A program made the position numbers and the translations under genes. The notes beneath the pieces are model-generated. The model saw only the letters and a program-made list of their open reading frames with translations, had not been told where the DNA came from and made no database searches. Positions 55,635 to 64,000 of a DNA stretch of 64,000 nt are shown here, piece after piece; the first letter of the stretch is position 1; every line of letters begins with the position of its first letter. The DNA lies in assembly GCA_008828725.1 (NCBI GenBank), contig MEHQ01004071.1:249019-313018 (forward strand), read 5' to 3'. The DNA is from Saccharina japonica (lineage: Eukaryota > Sar > Phaeophyceae > Laminariales > Laminariaceae).

Positions 55635-56341
55635 CCGGCATATGGAGGCGCCTGGTTGCGGCAGCAACTATGAGGGAGTGGAGGCCTCGTATGGAGGAGC
55701 TAAACCTCGACGCACGGCTATACCGAGTGGGGGTGTCAGGGGGAGTGGAGCACGTAGCATTACGTGCCCGAATACACCATGAGGCAGGTAACTGGATAAT
55801 CCAGACGGACGCGCCTAACGCGTTTAACTCGGTCCTGCGGAAACCCATGCTCGAGCAAGTAGCCGCCTGCGCGCCAGCACTCACGGGATTCGTAGCCAAG
55901 TGCAATGGTGAAAGGCCCGCCTCCGTCTTCTTCTAGATGGACTCGGGAGAAAGGGAGAAACTCGAATGCTCCCGTGGGGTGCAGCAAGGAGACGCTATGG
56001 GACCAGCCCTGTTCTGCCTGTCGCTACGACCGGTGCTTACGAGGGTTCGGGAGGAATACGAATCGCAGGGGGTCGAAGCCTACGCATACCTTGACGACAT
56101 CACTATCACGGCCGGCGAGATATTACCCAGGACGGTGGGAGTGGTGTCTTTCCTCGAGCAGGAGCTGATAGCGAGGGGGATACACCTCAATCCGGGTAAG
56201 ATGGTTGCCTTGGCTCCGAAGGGACACGTGCCCACGCCGGAAGAGATATCGCTTTTGGCGGGAGTTGGGGTTCACATAGCAGACGAGGGAGGGATAAAGG
56301 TGGTGGGGGTACCCGTTGTAACTGCCGAGTATGCGATATAG
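55635..56341 (+). pseudogene. RLE element: reverse transcriptase palm and catalytic region
   Basis: After the insert the frame resumes with IWRRLV and MREWRPRMEE. GVSGGVEHVALRARI precedes motif A (TDAPNAFNSV, Asp at about 55,808). A TAG at 55,934-55,936 is read through to RGVQQGDAMGPALFCLSLRP (motif B) and the catalytic YLDD at 56,087-56,098. The frame closes at a TAG (56,339-56,341). The QGDxxGP and YLDD combination with the GV-x-GG-x-E element matches non-LTR polymerases of the R2-like group. Confidence 0.88.
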
Positions 56342-57156
56342 AGCGCTATAGGGATCGTGCGCGAGGAGGGGGGCGGAACAACTCGCGCGGATGCTGCCGC
56401 GCATGCCGGACAAACAAGCCGCCAACCTTATAGCCACCGGCGCTATGGTGCAACAAACGTTGTACGTTGAGCGGGTGATGGACCCAAGGCTGTCTCTGCC
56501 AGCTTGTCGACGGGCAGACAATGGCGCAATGTGGATGCTTGAAAACCTTCTTGAGCTTCCTGGAACGGCGGACGAATCGTCCTTTTTCGAGGAGGGGGGC
56601 ATGGCGGAACGGCTCACACTGCTACCTCACCAACTTGGTGCAGGGCAGCTTGTCAACGGCAGCAGGGGGGTTTGGAATGTCGTGGACAGAAGCGAGAAGG
56701 ATGTCCGCATCGGTAAGGAGCCTGGTGGCAACGTTACCTGCAGTCCTGGCGGACCTCTCGGGCGGTCTGGGGGAAAAAGTGCGGAGGAATCTTCCAGGGT
56801 CGGAACTGGTGGGCAGTACATGGGAGGGGGTACGAAGCCTCCGAGACGAGGGCGGAGTCACCGAAGAGGAGATGGGTAAGGTAGTGCCGCGGGGCTGGAG
56901 GGATAGGGCATTCCGCTCTGAGGAGGTCAGCGCATCCGGGAATTCGAATAGAGAGGTGTTAGTAGCACACGACGCTGATACCACCAACGCGCACAGAACA
57001 CAGACTAAACTCGGAAAACAGGTCAACCGGGTGCGGTACGACAGGTACGTCACATCTCTGGACGGACTCCCCACCCACGCCCGCCCGCCGGAGGAGGATG
57101 GCCCTTTCGGGGAGAGGGAAACCCGCGAATGCGCAAAAGCTAGGCAGCGGAGCTAG
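56342..57156 (+). pseudogene. RLE element: thumb/connector region
   Basis: Pieces in two frames cover this part: 56,391-56,640 (MPDKQAANLIATGAMVQQ, then helical sequence) and, after a shift near 56,640, 56,630-57,156. It is mostly helical, with a conserved-looking DRYVTSLDGL segment. The last codon is TAG 57,154-57,156; sequence then continues in the same frame as SGPGAAAWLRARP into the endonuclease region. Confidence 0.62.
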
Positions 57157-57708
57157 TCAGGACCAGGAGCTGCCGCGTGGTTGCGAGCGAGGCCGGTGGA
57201 CGATCAACGTGTCATACCAGCCCAGGAGTTCCTGTACGCAGGTCAGCGACATCTGGGGATCGAAGAGCACTTGGCGGCGACGTGCCCTGCATGTGGTACA
57301 GTGGAGGCCAACATGCGACATGCACGATTGTGCCACCGCGGGGGCGCGCAGGTGAATCAACACCAGCCGTTGGTTCACGCAATCTCCCGCTTTCGGAAGC
57401 GGACGTCCGTCCGCCACCAAGTGGAAAGCGGTGCACCTTTTAACGCAGACAGGAACCTACGCATGGACATCGTAATCGAGAGGGGAGGCCTCCGAGACGC
57501 ACCGGCAGCGGATTTCCGTTGCAAATCCTTACTACTCGACGTCACGTACGCGGACCCCCAAGCGGGGGTTCACCTGCGTGTTGGAAGTGCTGACCAAGAT
57601 GGATCAGCTGCTTCAACTTCTGCGGCGCGAAAGCGCAATCACTACGCTCGCGTTGGACACGTGTCCTTCGACGAGCGCAGCCATAAACTTGCCACCCTTG
57701 CGGTGTAA
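57157..57708 (+). pseudogene. RLE element: CCHC finger and restriction-like endonuclease
   Basis: Same frame as the end of the connector. Counting from 57,181, the finger is Cys35, Cys38, His47 and Cys51 (C-x2-C-x8-H-x3-C). The restriction-like endonuclease follows, with Asp96 (LRMDIVIE) and Asp120 (LLLDVTYADP), the acidic pair expected of the PD-(D/E)xK-type active site in R2-like elements. This enzyme nicks the target so that its 3' end can prime reverse transcription. The frame ends with TAA at 57,706; the conserved tail continues one base over. Confidence 0.85.
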
Positions 57709-57975
57709 GCTTTGGGCGCCTCGGAAACGAAGGCAGCGAATTCATTGACCAGCCAGCGACAAGCGCGGTCGGAGGAAGGGATGGGGGGGGCATAGCCAAG
57801 AAAGGAATCTGCAAGGAACGCCTTCTTCAGAAAATCTCAGTGACCTCACAGGTGGCGATCTCACGCCGAGTTCACCGGTATAAGCTCGCCATACGGGATC
57901 GTCAAGCGAGGAGAGGACGGAGGGAAGAGGAGGGGGGGGGTGATGCCGATGACGTGGGGGTAGTACATAGATGCT
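57709..57975 (+). pseudogene. RLE element: C-terminal tail after a frameshift
   Basis: In the shifted frame the protein reads SFGRLGNEGSEFIDQPA, GGGIAKKGICKERLLQ and ISVTSQVAISRRVHRYKLAI, ending at a TGA near 57,973. The same block forms the coding part of the truncated copy at 39,205-39,440, so it is genuine protein and not a chance frame. The function is unknown; it is basic and likely helical. Confidence 0.75.
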
Positions 57976-58170
57976 GAGTAGGGGATTAACATACGCAATT
58001 TGATTGGAAGAAGGATACTAAATACTTGACTTTTCCTGCAGTGGGGGTGGAAATGAGTGGGAGGATTTATTGCTTTGGAATCTTGTCGCACGCTTGGCAC
58101 GAAACATGTTCAGGTATGAGGTGCGTCGATCATTGGATGAAGAAGGGGAACATAGATATATAGCAGGTAT

Positions 58171-58421
58171 AATATTTGGGTAAACGGTGGTAGTGCGTAT
58201 TCTATTGAGTACACGGAGGGGAGGAGAATTGGTTGGATGAGATTGGTGGTATTCGACGAATTGGGTCAGCTTTTTCATTCTGAATGAACAATGCCCTGCC
58301 CATTGTCGGAAGGCAAATAATAATACAAATATAGGTGGATGGTCGTATATCACTCTAAAGACGTACGTACCCAGGTGCGTAAAATGGTTGAATAGAGTTG
58401 TTCGAAGAAAATGAAAACCGA
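58171..58421. other. no gene seen
   Basis: AT-rich spacer between the 3' end of the RLE element and the large hairpin. Confidence 0.5.
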
Positions 58422-58853
58422 ATCTTGCTGAGGGCAGAGGAGAGAGAGGTGCGCGTGCGAGATAGAGAAAGACGCTTGCTGTGCAGCTTCTCGACCATGC
58501 TGGTGTGGTGGTGTACCCCCGCCGTGGTGTGTAGCTAGTTGCGTAGAAGCTTGCGCTCTATCGCCGTGAGAGGGTAGAAAGTCAGTAGGCGACGCAGCCT
58601 GTTTATGCCCTCCCTGGGTAGAGGAGGGTACACACGGCACACACACACGTAGAGGGACACAGACAGGATAAACAGGCTGCGTCGCCCCCTGACCTTCTAC
58701 CCTCTCACGGCGATAGAGCGCACCCTCCTACGCAACTAGCTACACACCACAGCGGGGGTACACCACCACACCAGCATGGTCAAGAAGCTGCGCAGCAAAG
58801 CGTCTTTCTCTATCTCGCACGCGCACCTCTCTCCCCTCTGCTCTCAGCAAGAT
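58422..58853. repeat. large inverted repeat: ~185-bp arms around a 61-bp loop
   Basis: Left arm 58,422-58,606 (ATCTTGCTGAGGGCAGAGGA ... GACGCAGCCTGTTTAT) and right arm 58,668-58,853, read inversely, pair at roughly 93 percent with very few indels. The loop 58,607-58,667 contains (CA)n. The fold could be a foldback transposon, a MITE with extended ends, or a hairpin precursor of small RNAs. The outer ends show no obvious target duplication. There is no credible coding region. Confidence 0.9.
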
Positions 58854-59539
58854 GTGGTATAATGGTACGCGGGGGGTTTCAACTTTTTTGCGATTGTCCG
58901 CCACGCCGGGGAGAGAGCGAGCCGTCCCCGGGAGGGCTTCGCAAGCCCCCCGCTCGCCGAGTTCGACGCAGGCGCCCGCTCGTTCGCCCGAGACACCGAG
59001 GGCTGATGTGTGGGAAGGGCGCGGCACGCTCGCGCGGCGGTCGCCGGCTCGGCGGCGGACGGTAGACTAAGCTTTGTGAAGTGTACCGGATTCAAAGTAG
59101 GGTCAATTGGCCCGCTTCACGCCCAGCGCTCCATCGTAATAATATTTACCAATACTCGTGTGCAGCAGCATTGCATATGTGTGCAGCAGTATTGCTTTAC
59201 ATAGCATCAAGGATGTAGGGAGTTCCACTTATTGATAGGCATTTGCCAATTGACGTTACAAATAGCAGTATCGAGAGGCGTACCATTTCATGTCGTCGTG
59301 TCTGCACACCGACTCACTCCTCGATCTGCTTGATCTCGTCCTAATATGTATCGACAAGGAGTCCCTCCAGCACCGACGTGCCTTCCGAGAGAAGGCTTCC
59401 GGCTAATCTATCTATCCATACCGTGGACTAAGGAACACGCTAGCGCGGTTGTCAACCCTTATCATCCGGTGGATAGACCCTGGAGGATCGATCGTTCTCG
59501 GTAGGATAGTCCGAGACGAACGATAGGGTTGCTCATCAG
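58854..59539. other. leader region before the copia gag; LTR not resolved
   Basis: GTGTGCAGCAG(C/T)ATTGC(A/T)T recurs near 59,160 and 59,180. This region should hold the 5' LTR, primer site and leader of the copia element, but its right LTR is outside the window and no border could be fixed. I do not see a clear initiator-tRNA primer site. Confidence 0.35.
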
Positions 59540-60140
59540 ATGGATGAGACTCAGGAGACAGCGCTAACGCGCAAAGTTCAGGAGCTCTCGAAACTGGTCG
59601 AAGCGCAATCGCTCCAGCTAGACGACCAGTCCAGAGCGATGGCCACACACTCCGCCCAAGCCGCAGAGAAGGTCGCGAAGCTGGCATCCCTGCAAGGGGC
59701 AAGCGAGGTTGCCCGCCCCAGATCACCAGCGGCTGATGACGTTTGACTCCGAGGTTCATACTCCGTCTTGGCCAGTCGACAAAATGTGCCGAAGTTTCAC
59801 GGCGGGGCACCGCAGTACCCGATGTGGCGAAAGAAGATCCCATCACATCTGTCGATGTTCGGTTGCCGCGAGGCTGTCGCCCCGCGCACCCAACCAATCC
59901 TCGCCGGTAACGATCGGGTCATGCCTGGCGAGCTTCGCCGATTACACTCGCCACGAGATGTCGAGGATGCAATTCGAGCTTGGGCCATTTTAGTTGAAGG
60001 GGTTGTTTACGCTTCTCTGGTCAATAAAATATTTCAGGAAGGATCACCAAGCGGCGGCTGGAAACTCGTCGAGGATTGGTTTGAGCCAAGAGGTGCTGCT
60101 CAACACAACTTATGACTGGATAAATTCGACAACCGAGTCA
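59540..60140 (+). pseudogene. copia: gag, 5' part
   Basis: The first Met (59,540) follows the leader. The frame reads a helical LTRKVQELSKLVEAQSLQ segment, a TGA at 59,744, then in the same frame VPKFHGGAPQYPMWRKKIPS and AIRAWAILVEGVVYASLV, the W ... A-x-W-x2-L pattern of copia gag proteins (the UBN2 / gag-polypeptide group). Another TGA lies at 60,113. The frame is then cut at 60,141 by an inserted element. Gag would form the particle that packages the RNA. Confidence 0.75.
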
Positions 60141-60374
60141 TCCCACGGTAGGGGAGCAGCAGATTTTTCGGACCTCCTCACATGAGGAGCTCAATATCTC
60201 AGCCGAAACATGACTTCGGAAACATTCGTTCGCGCAACTCGACCAAACCTTCCAATGCGGTAGTCCAAAAACAAATATACCAGAAAAACAATAATAGTAT
60301 CCGGTGGTTACTCACGTGAGGAGCACAACCGGTCAGAAAATATTGAGCCTAAAAGTGGTACCCCTACCGTGGGA
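60141..60374. mobile_element. small inverted-repeat element inside copia gag
   Basis: It begins TCCCACGGTAGGGGAGCAGC and ends with the inverse of TCCCACGGTAGGGGTACCAC. Near both ends are TCACATGAGGAGC and TCACGTGAGGAGC palindromes, which recall the CTCACTTAAGGAGC of the 4-bp-duplication family at 17,272 and 29,621. That family's ends (CTACGGTAG then GGTAGCACTTTT) also resemble these, so it is probably a distant member. No clean duplication is visible (GTCA against TTGC). Confidence 0.68.
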
Positions 60375-61612
60375 TTGCTCAACCTGCAAATGCAGAAGGG
60401 TGAAGCCCCACTGGTGTGGATCGGTCGCGTCGATGATGTCGTGAACATGCTTGCGTGTCTTGATGTCCACAAGACCGAGGTTATGGTTCACGTCAGATCA
60501 TACGTCACCTGACGAGCAAGTATGACACTGAATGTCGTGTTTTATTCAGGCGTCGTAACCTCCCCCGAAATGAGCTAGAGGAAATCCTTCGGCACATATT
60601 TGCTGAAATCCAAGCGGCAAAGACAGCGGGACACAAGAATGCTTTGTTCGCCGGCACTCAGGGTCGCGGCGGTCAAGGTACCGGAGGACATGGTGGCAAC
60701 CGCCGGGGAAATCGCAGCAAGGGTGGTCGCGGTGGTGGCCGTGGAGGCAGGGACACCCAAGGTGTAACTGCATCTAGCCAAGGGCAGGCGTTCAACGGTA
60801 GCAATGGGGTTTTCTTTTCTCAGTCGCGACCTCAGGCGAAATGCTATCGTTGTAACCACTCCGGACACCGACACAACGAGTGCACCGCGACAGTGATGTT
60901 GAAACCCAGCAATGGTTTCGGCCAGGGAAACACTGCTATGGTCGCACCGCCACCTCCGCCGCCGTGCTCTGCTGCTCCGTCTACCTCTACGTCGACTATG
61001 ATGCCGACGTACTCGGCTTCCGTCTCCGGTGGACACCAGCACCCTCAGCAGTTCATGGCACGTTTAGTGCCGTCTGGTAACTATGGCTTAACCGGGCAAA
61101 CAGTTTTTTCTCGTACTGATGACGGTCGCGAGATTTGGATTAGCGACAGCGGCAGTACTATGCATATGACCGCTGATGGTGCGGGTATGTACGACTGTTC
61201 CCCCCCCCCTGTAGATAATGACAGGGTGATAATGGGTGGCCTCGCGGTGTTGCCCATTGCTTGTTATGGAAAATTATATTTATTTTTTCATAGCATAGAA
61301 GACGTGGTGGTCACGTTAAACAACGTGGAGCATAATCCTGGCCTGGGGCTCAATTTGTTTTCTCTACATGCTGTAGGAAAGCAACAGGCCGTGGTGATAG
61401 ACCCAGCCGGGGTCCATGTGATGCCCGGGCGATTAGTTTTTCCGCGCAATGACGTTGGTAGCCAGCTGCCTGCCACTCGTAAGCTGCGCAAGCATCAGCA
61501 GCAGTTTGGTCTAGCTCCTGTCGAATCGGGTGCGGTAGGACTACCCCCGATTGCCGCCGCCACCATTGCCCCCGCTACAATTCCCGTGCGCATTAAAATC
61601 TATGGATATTAA
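60375..61612 (+). pseudogene. copia: gag 3' part, CCHC finger and protease
   Basis: After the insert gag resumes (LQMQKGEAPLVWIGRVDDVV), shifts frame near 60,500 and continues LTSKYDTECRVLFRRRNLPR. From 60,644 a Gly/Arg-rich segment (residues 1-40) leads to the zinc knuckle Cys67, Cys70, His75, Cys80. The aspartyl protease active site is ISDSGST at 166-172, with the DSG form usual for copia. The last part (LGLNLFSLHAVGKQ) matches the region between protease and integrase. The frame ends at TAA 61,610 because of a shift into the integrase frame. Confidence 0.85.
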
Positions 61613-62144
61613 TGACATGCATGTATCATATGCGCACGCCCATCCGGGAATTCTGCATGAGACAGCTAGGCAACTAGGTTTTCAACTGACTGGAAAATTT
61701 CGACCGTGTGGGGGATGTTCGATGGCTAAGGGGAAACGCCATCCCCTCCGAAAGACCACGCTCTGCCGCTCGGAGCGCCCTTTGCAGCGGGTGTTCGTCG
61801 ACCTGTCAGGACCTAAGCCTACCCAGTCCGTCGGTGGTGCATCTTATATCATGCACATTAAGGACAACTTCTCGCGCTTTGGTTGGACCTATTTTCTGAA
61901 GAACAAGTCTGACACCGGTGCGACATTTAAACGTTTCTTGACCGATATTCGTGACAGCACTAAACCATCGGTTGTCGAGTGCGTCCGTTCTGACGGTGGG
62001 GGCGAGTTCAATGTTGGAGCGTTTAGGGAACTGTGCGAAAAACGCGGCATCCGGCAAGAGTTTACAACGCCGGACACGCCGCAGTTGAACGGTGTCGTGG
62101 AGAGGGGTCTGGCGATCGTCCAGGAAGCTTGCCAAGCCGCCTGA
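61551..62144 (+). pseudogene. copia: pre-integrase finger and integrase core
   Basis: Real homology starts near residue 18. The His/Cys finger is formed by the His in YAHAHPGILHETARQLG and Cys53/Cys56 (CGGC, before SMAKGK). The core has Asp84 (FVDLSGP), Asp148 (RSDGGGEF) and Glu184 (QLNGVVERGL), the complete DDE triad in one frame. The frame ends at TGA 62,142; homologous sequence continues from about 62,125 in another frame. Confidence 0.9.
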
Positions 62145-62490
62145 GGCGCCGCGCCTTTTCCCCGACGTTCAAACGCCGGCGACTGCATCTTTGTGGGCCG
62201 AAGCGTGCTTCTGGGCCAATGCCGCGCTAAACACGGAAGCTAACCCGGGCCGCGCATCACCGTGGAGGCGATTCTATGGCGAGGCGCCGCCGCTATCGAT
62301 GCTGCCATTTCTGAAGCCCGGCTACTGCCACGTTCGCCGCGATAGCAAGGCAGCGCCTAAAGCTGAGATATGCTTTTACCTGAATGGCGGCAGCAATCAC
62401 CCGTCATATTCCTTCAAGAACAAGCGTCCGTCCGGTGCGGTCGTGCATACACGCGACGTGACGTGGGCTCACCCTCGGGAGCCATTTGCG
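62125..62490 (+). pseudogene. copia: integrase C-terminal region
   Basis: ATASLWAEACFWANAALN and PWRRFYGEAPPLSMLPFLKP match the helical and beta parts after the copia integrase core, followed by AEICFYLNGG and AVVHTRDVTWAHP. The latter is the typical V-x4-V-x-W/F-x-E/H segment. After about 62,490 this frame turns Ala-rich and the true linker moves to the next frame. Confidence 0.75.
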
Positions 62491-63454
62491 CTACCCGAGC
62501 CGGCCGAGGGGGGGGGTATTTGTAAACATTTACCCTCCGGAACCGGCATCAACGTCGCCGCTGCTGCCGCAACAGCAGCAGCCGCCTTCGCCTACACCAT
62601 CGACGCTGCCGCAACAGCAGCAGCATTCGCAACCGCCTACGCCGTTGCCGGCGTCATCGCCGGCGTCATCGCCACCACTATCACCGTATCGCGTTACTCG
62701 CCAGCTGGGCAACCACCTGTCCGGGCCGGGAGACGGCGACGAACGGCAACCAGGGCGGACGAGAGCGCAGAGCAGAGCCCATAGAAGGGATCTGTTGTCG
62801 ATGCCGACGAACCAGAACGGCATGGCGCAGGCGTTTGTGGAGCAACGCCCGCCCAGCGAACTTCTCGCGAAATTGCCGACGTGTCCGGCGAGCGAGCTGT
62901 CAGCGCCAACCTCGTTCGCCGACGCAAATGCATCCGAGTTCAGGGACACCTAGCACGAGGCGATGGCGAACGAGTATATCGGTCTGTGTGACGCGGGGAC
63001 TTTCGGCGAGGCTTAGCAACCAAGAGGCGCGAACGTGATATCCGCTAAATGGGTCCTTACCTGGAAGACTGACGAGCATGGAGGTATGACTAAGGCAAAG
63101 GAAAGACTAGTAGCAAGAGGCTTTAGTCAGCGTAAAGGTATTGATTACTTTGAGACGTTTGCCCCAACACCTGCCGCGGCTTGCATTCGTTTGCTGGCTG
63201 CCACAGCGTGTGAATTTAATTTGGATCTATGCCATTTCGATGCCGAGCAAGCTTTTGTTCAGTCAAATCTTGAAGAGGGTGTTTTTCTTCGTTTGCCACA
63301 GGGCTGCGGTAACATGTCTGGTAAGGTGGTACGTTTGAACCGCAGCCTTTATGGCCTCAAGCAAGCATCGCGTTCATGGCACAGTCATTTGCTCACCCGC
63401 ATGAAAACTCTTGGTTTGAGCAGTGCGTGGCCGATTCATGTGTTTTGCGATTGA
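62486..63454 (+). pseudogene. copia: linker and reverse transcriptase, 5' part
   Basis: A Pro/Gln/Ser-rich linker (residues 15-70) is followed, through TAG at 62,951 and TAG at 63,014 in the same frame, by the polymerase: MANEYIGLCDAGTF, ISAKWVLTWKTDEHGG, KERLVARGFSQRKGIDYFET and motif A (LCHFDAEQAF, Asp at about 63,239). RLNRSLYGLKQASRSWH, the copia signature, lies near 63,330-63,385. A one-base deletion in TTTGAG near 63,415 shifts the frame, and the open frame ends at 63,454. Confidence 0.9.
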
Positions 63455-64000
63455 TTGAAAATGGTTATGTATCTGTTATTGCCATCGTACACGTAGATGA
63501 CATTTTCGCTGTTGGACGCAAAAGTAGGTGTGACCGCTTTTGTGAGGATTTAAATAAATTGGTACCTATCAACAACCTCGGTGGACTTCGCTACTATGCA
63601 GGATGTCATTTTTCCAGGCATAAGAAAAAGGGCTTGCTGACTATTTCATAGAAGGCTTACACCGGTAAGATCGTGGAGAAGTTCGGTATTGTCTCTAACC
63701 AGACGATTCCGGCTGTGGTTGGTCTGAAGCTTGATTCGAGAAGGATGAGCTTGAAGGTGACTGGCCGTTTCGCAAGGTAGTAGGTAGCCTGATGTGGCTT
63801 GCGAACCAGACTAGACCCGACATCTCAAATTCCGTAAGAGCGGTAGCCAGGCATGCCCACGCACCGAAATCTGTGCACTGGGGGGCAGCTTTGACTGTTT
63901 TGAAGTTCTTGAGGACCACGGGTGATCTTGGTATTACTCATCAAAGGGGTTCTGGATTAGACTTATAGTAGAGGTATTTGCCGATGCGGAGTATGCGAGT
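63400..64000 (+). pseudogene. copia: reverse transcriptase 3' part and start of RNase H
   Basis: In the shifted frame, FEQCVADSCVLRL and the catalytic VDDIF (Asp-Asp at 63,496-63,501) are followed by LGGLRYYAGCHFSRHKKKGL. TAG at 63,649 and another stop near 63,778 interrupt it. After a further shift VVGSLMWLANQTRPDISNSV is the conserved copia connection segment. VFADAEYAS at the very end is the first RNase H motif. The rest is outside the window. Confidence 0.86.

Larger units (their letters stand above)
48507..58170 (+). mobile_element. R2-like (RLE-type) non-LTR retrotransposon with N-terminal zinc-finger array, decayed
   Basis: One very long polyprotein can be followed from about 49,300 to 57,975 through frameshifts and isolated stops: Arg/Pro-rich N-terminus, five Cys/His finger-like motifs (51,764-54,252), reverse transcriptase (54,400-56,340), CCHC finger and restriction-like endonuclease (57,283-57,545), then a conserved tail. 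A single reading unit with a C-terminal RLE and no integrase or LTR is the R2/NeSL/HERO type of architecture. The 3' end is placed at GATATATAGCAGGTATAATA (about 58,150-58,170) by comparison with the truncated copy at 39,205-39,478. The 5' end is uncertain. A SINE-like insert splits it. Confidence 0.8.
59540..64000 (+). mobile_element. Ty1/copia retrotransposon, runs off the window, decayed
   Basis: Coding order is gag, CCHC finger, protease, integrase, reverse transcriptase, RNase H. Integrase before reverse transcriptase is the diagnostic copia order. The coding sequence is broken by at least five in-frame stops and six frameshifts. A 234-bp inverted-repeat element interrupts gag. Start of RNase H (VFADAEYAS) is the last thing in the window. 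Confidence 0.9.

Overview
This is nuclear DNA of a eukaryote. The window is almost entirely mobile and repetitive sequence, and I could not support a single host gene. The evidence is a set of eukaryotic element classes: two Ty3/gypsy elements ending in a chromodomain, a Ty1/copia element, an R2-like non-LTR retrotransposon with a restriction-like endonuclease (RLE), a tRNA-derived SINE-like insert, several small inverted-repeat DNA transposons, satellites and microsatellites. From memory the RLE retrotransposon and the gypsy tail resemble families of algae and other stramenopiles, so a macroalgal or protist genome is my guess; I cannot name the organism.

Layout. 1-3 kb: 3' half of a broken chromodomain gypsy element (A). 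4.4-6.3 kb: a retroelement scrap on the minus strand, then a 1,180-bp inverted-repeat element with a perfect 8-bp target duplication. 7.2-8.8 kb: two arrays of a 42-bp repeat that reads as a 14-residue repeat on the minus strand. 10.7-21.5 kb: four copies of a ~1-kb dispersed repeat, a 62-bp satellite, a decayed minus-strand retroelement with an aspartyl-protease motif, and nested transposons including a GGGTC-rich hAT-like element. 21.5-30 kb: further dispersed repeats, GGTACC and GGGAC arrays, and a TA-flanked element with ~185-bp terminal inverted repeats. 30-39 kb: a possible copia scrap, a 61-bp satellite, a ~216-bp tandem array (34.0-36.2 kb) and another array at 37.3-38.6 kb. 39.2-46.1 kb: a 5'-truncated RLE retrotransposon tail and gypsy element B, bracketed by inverted repeats. 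48.5-58.2 kb: a long RLE retrotransposon whose N-terminal part carries several RING/PHD-like zinc fingers, interrupted by the SINE-like insert. 58.4-58.9 kb: a hairpin with ~185-bp arms. 59.5-64 kb: a copia element running off the window, its gag split by a small inverted-repeat element.

How it works together. Each retroelement would have made its own capsid, protease, polymerase and integrase or endonuclease, and every one seen here has stops and frameshifts. The small elements have no coding capacity and would have depended on transposases encoded elsewhere. Nesting gives relative ages: the ~1-kb repeat is older than the 4-bp-duplication element in it; the copia gag is older than its insert; the RLE polymerase gene is older than the SINE-like insert. 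The observations I rate highest are the zinc-finger array fused to the RLE polymerase, the second reader-like domain behind the gypsy chromodomain, the set of small elements with readable target duplications, and the large hairpin. All comparisons were made by eye.
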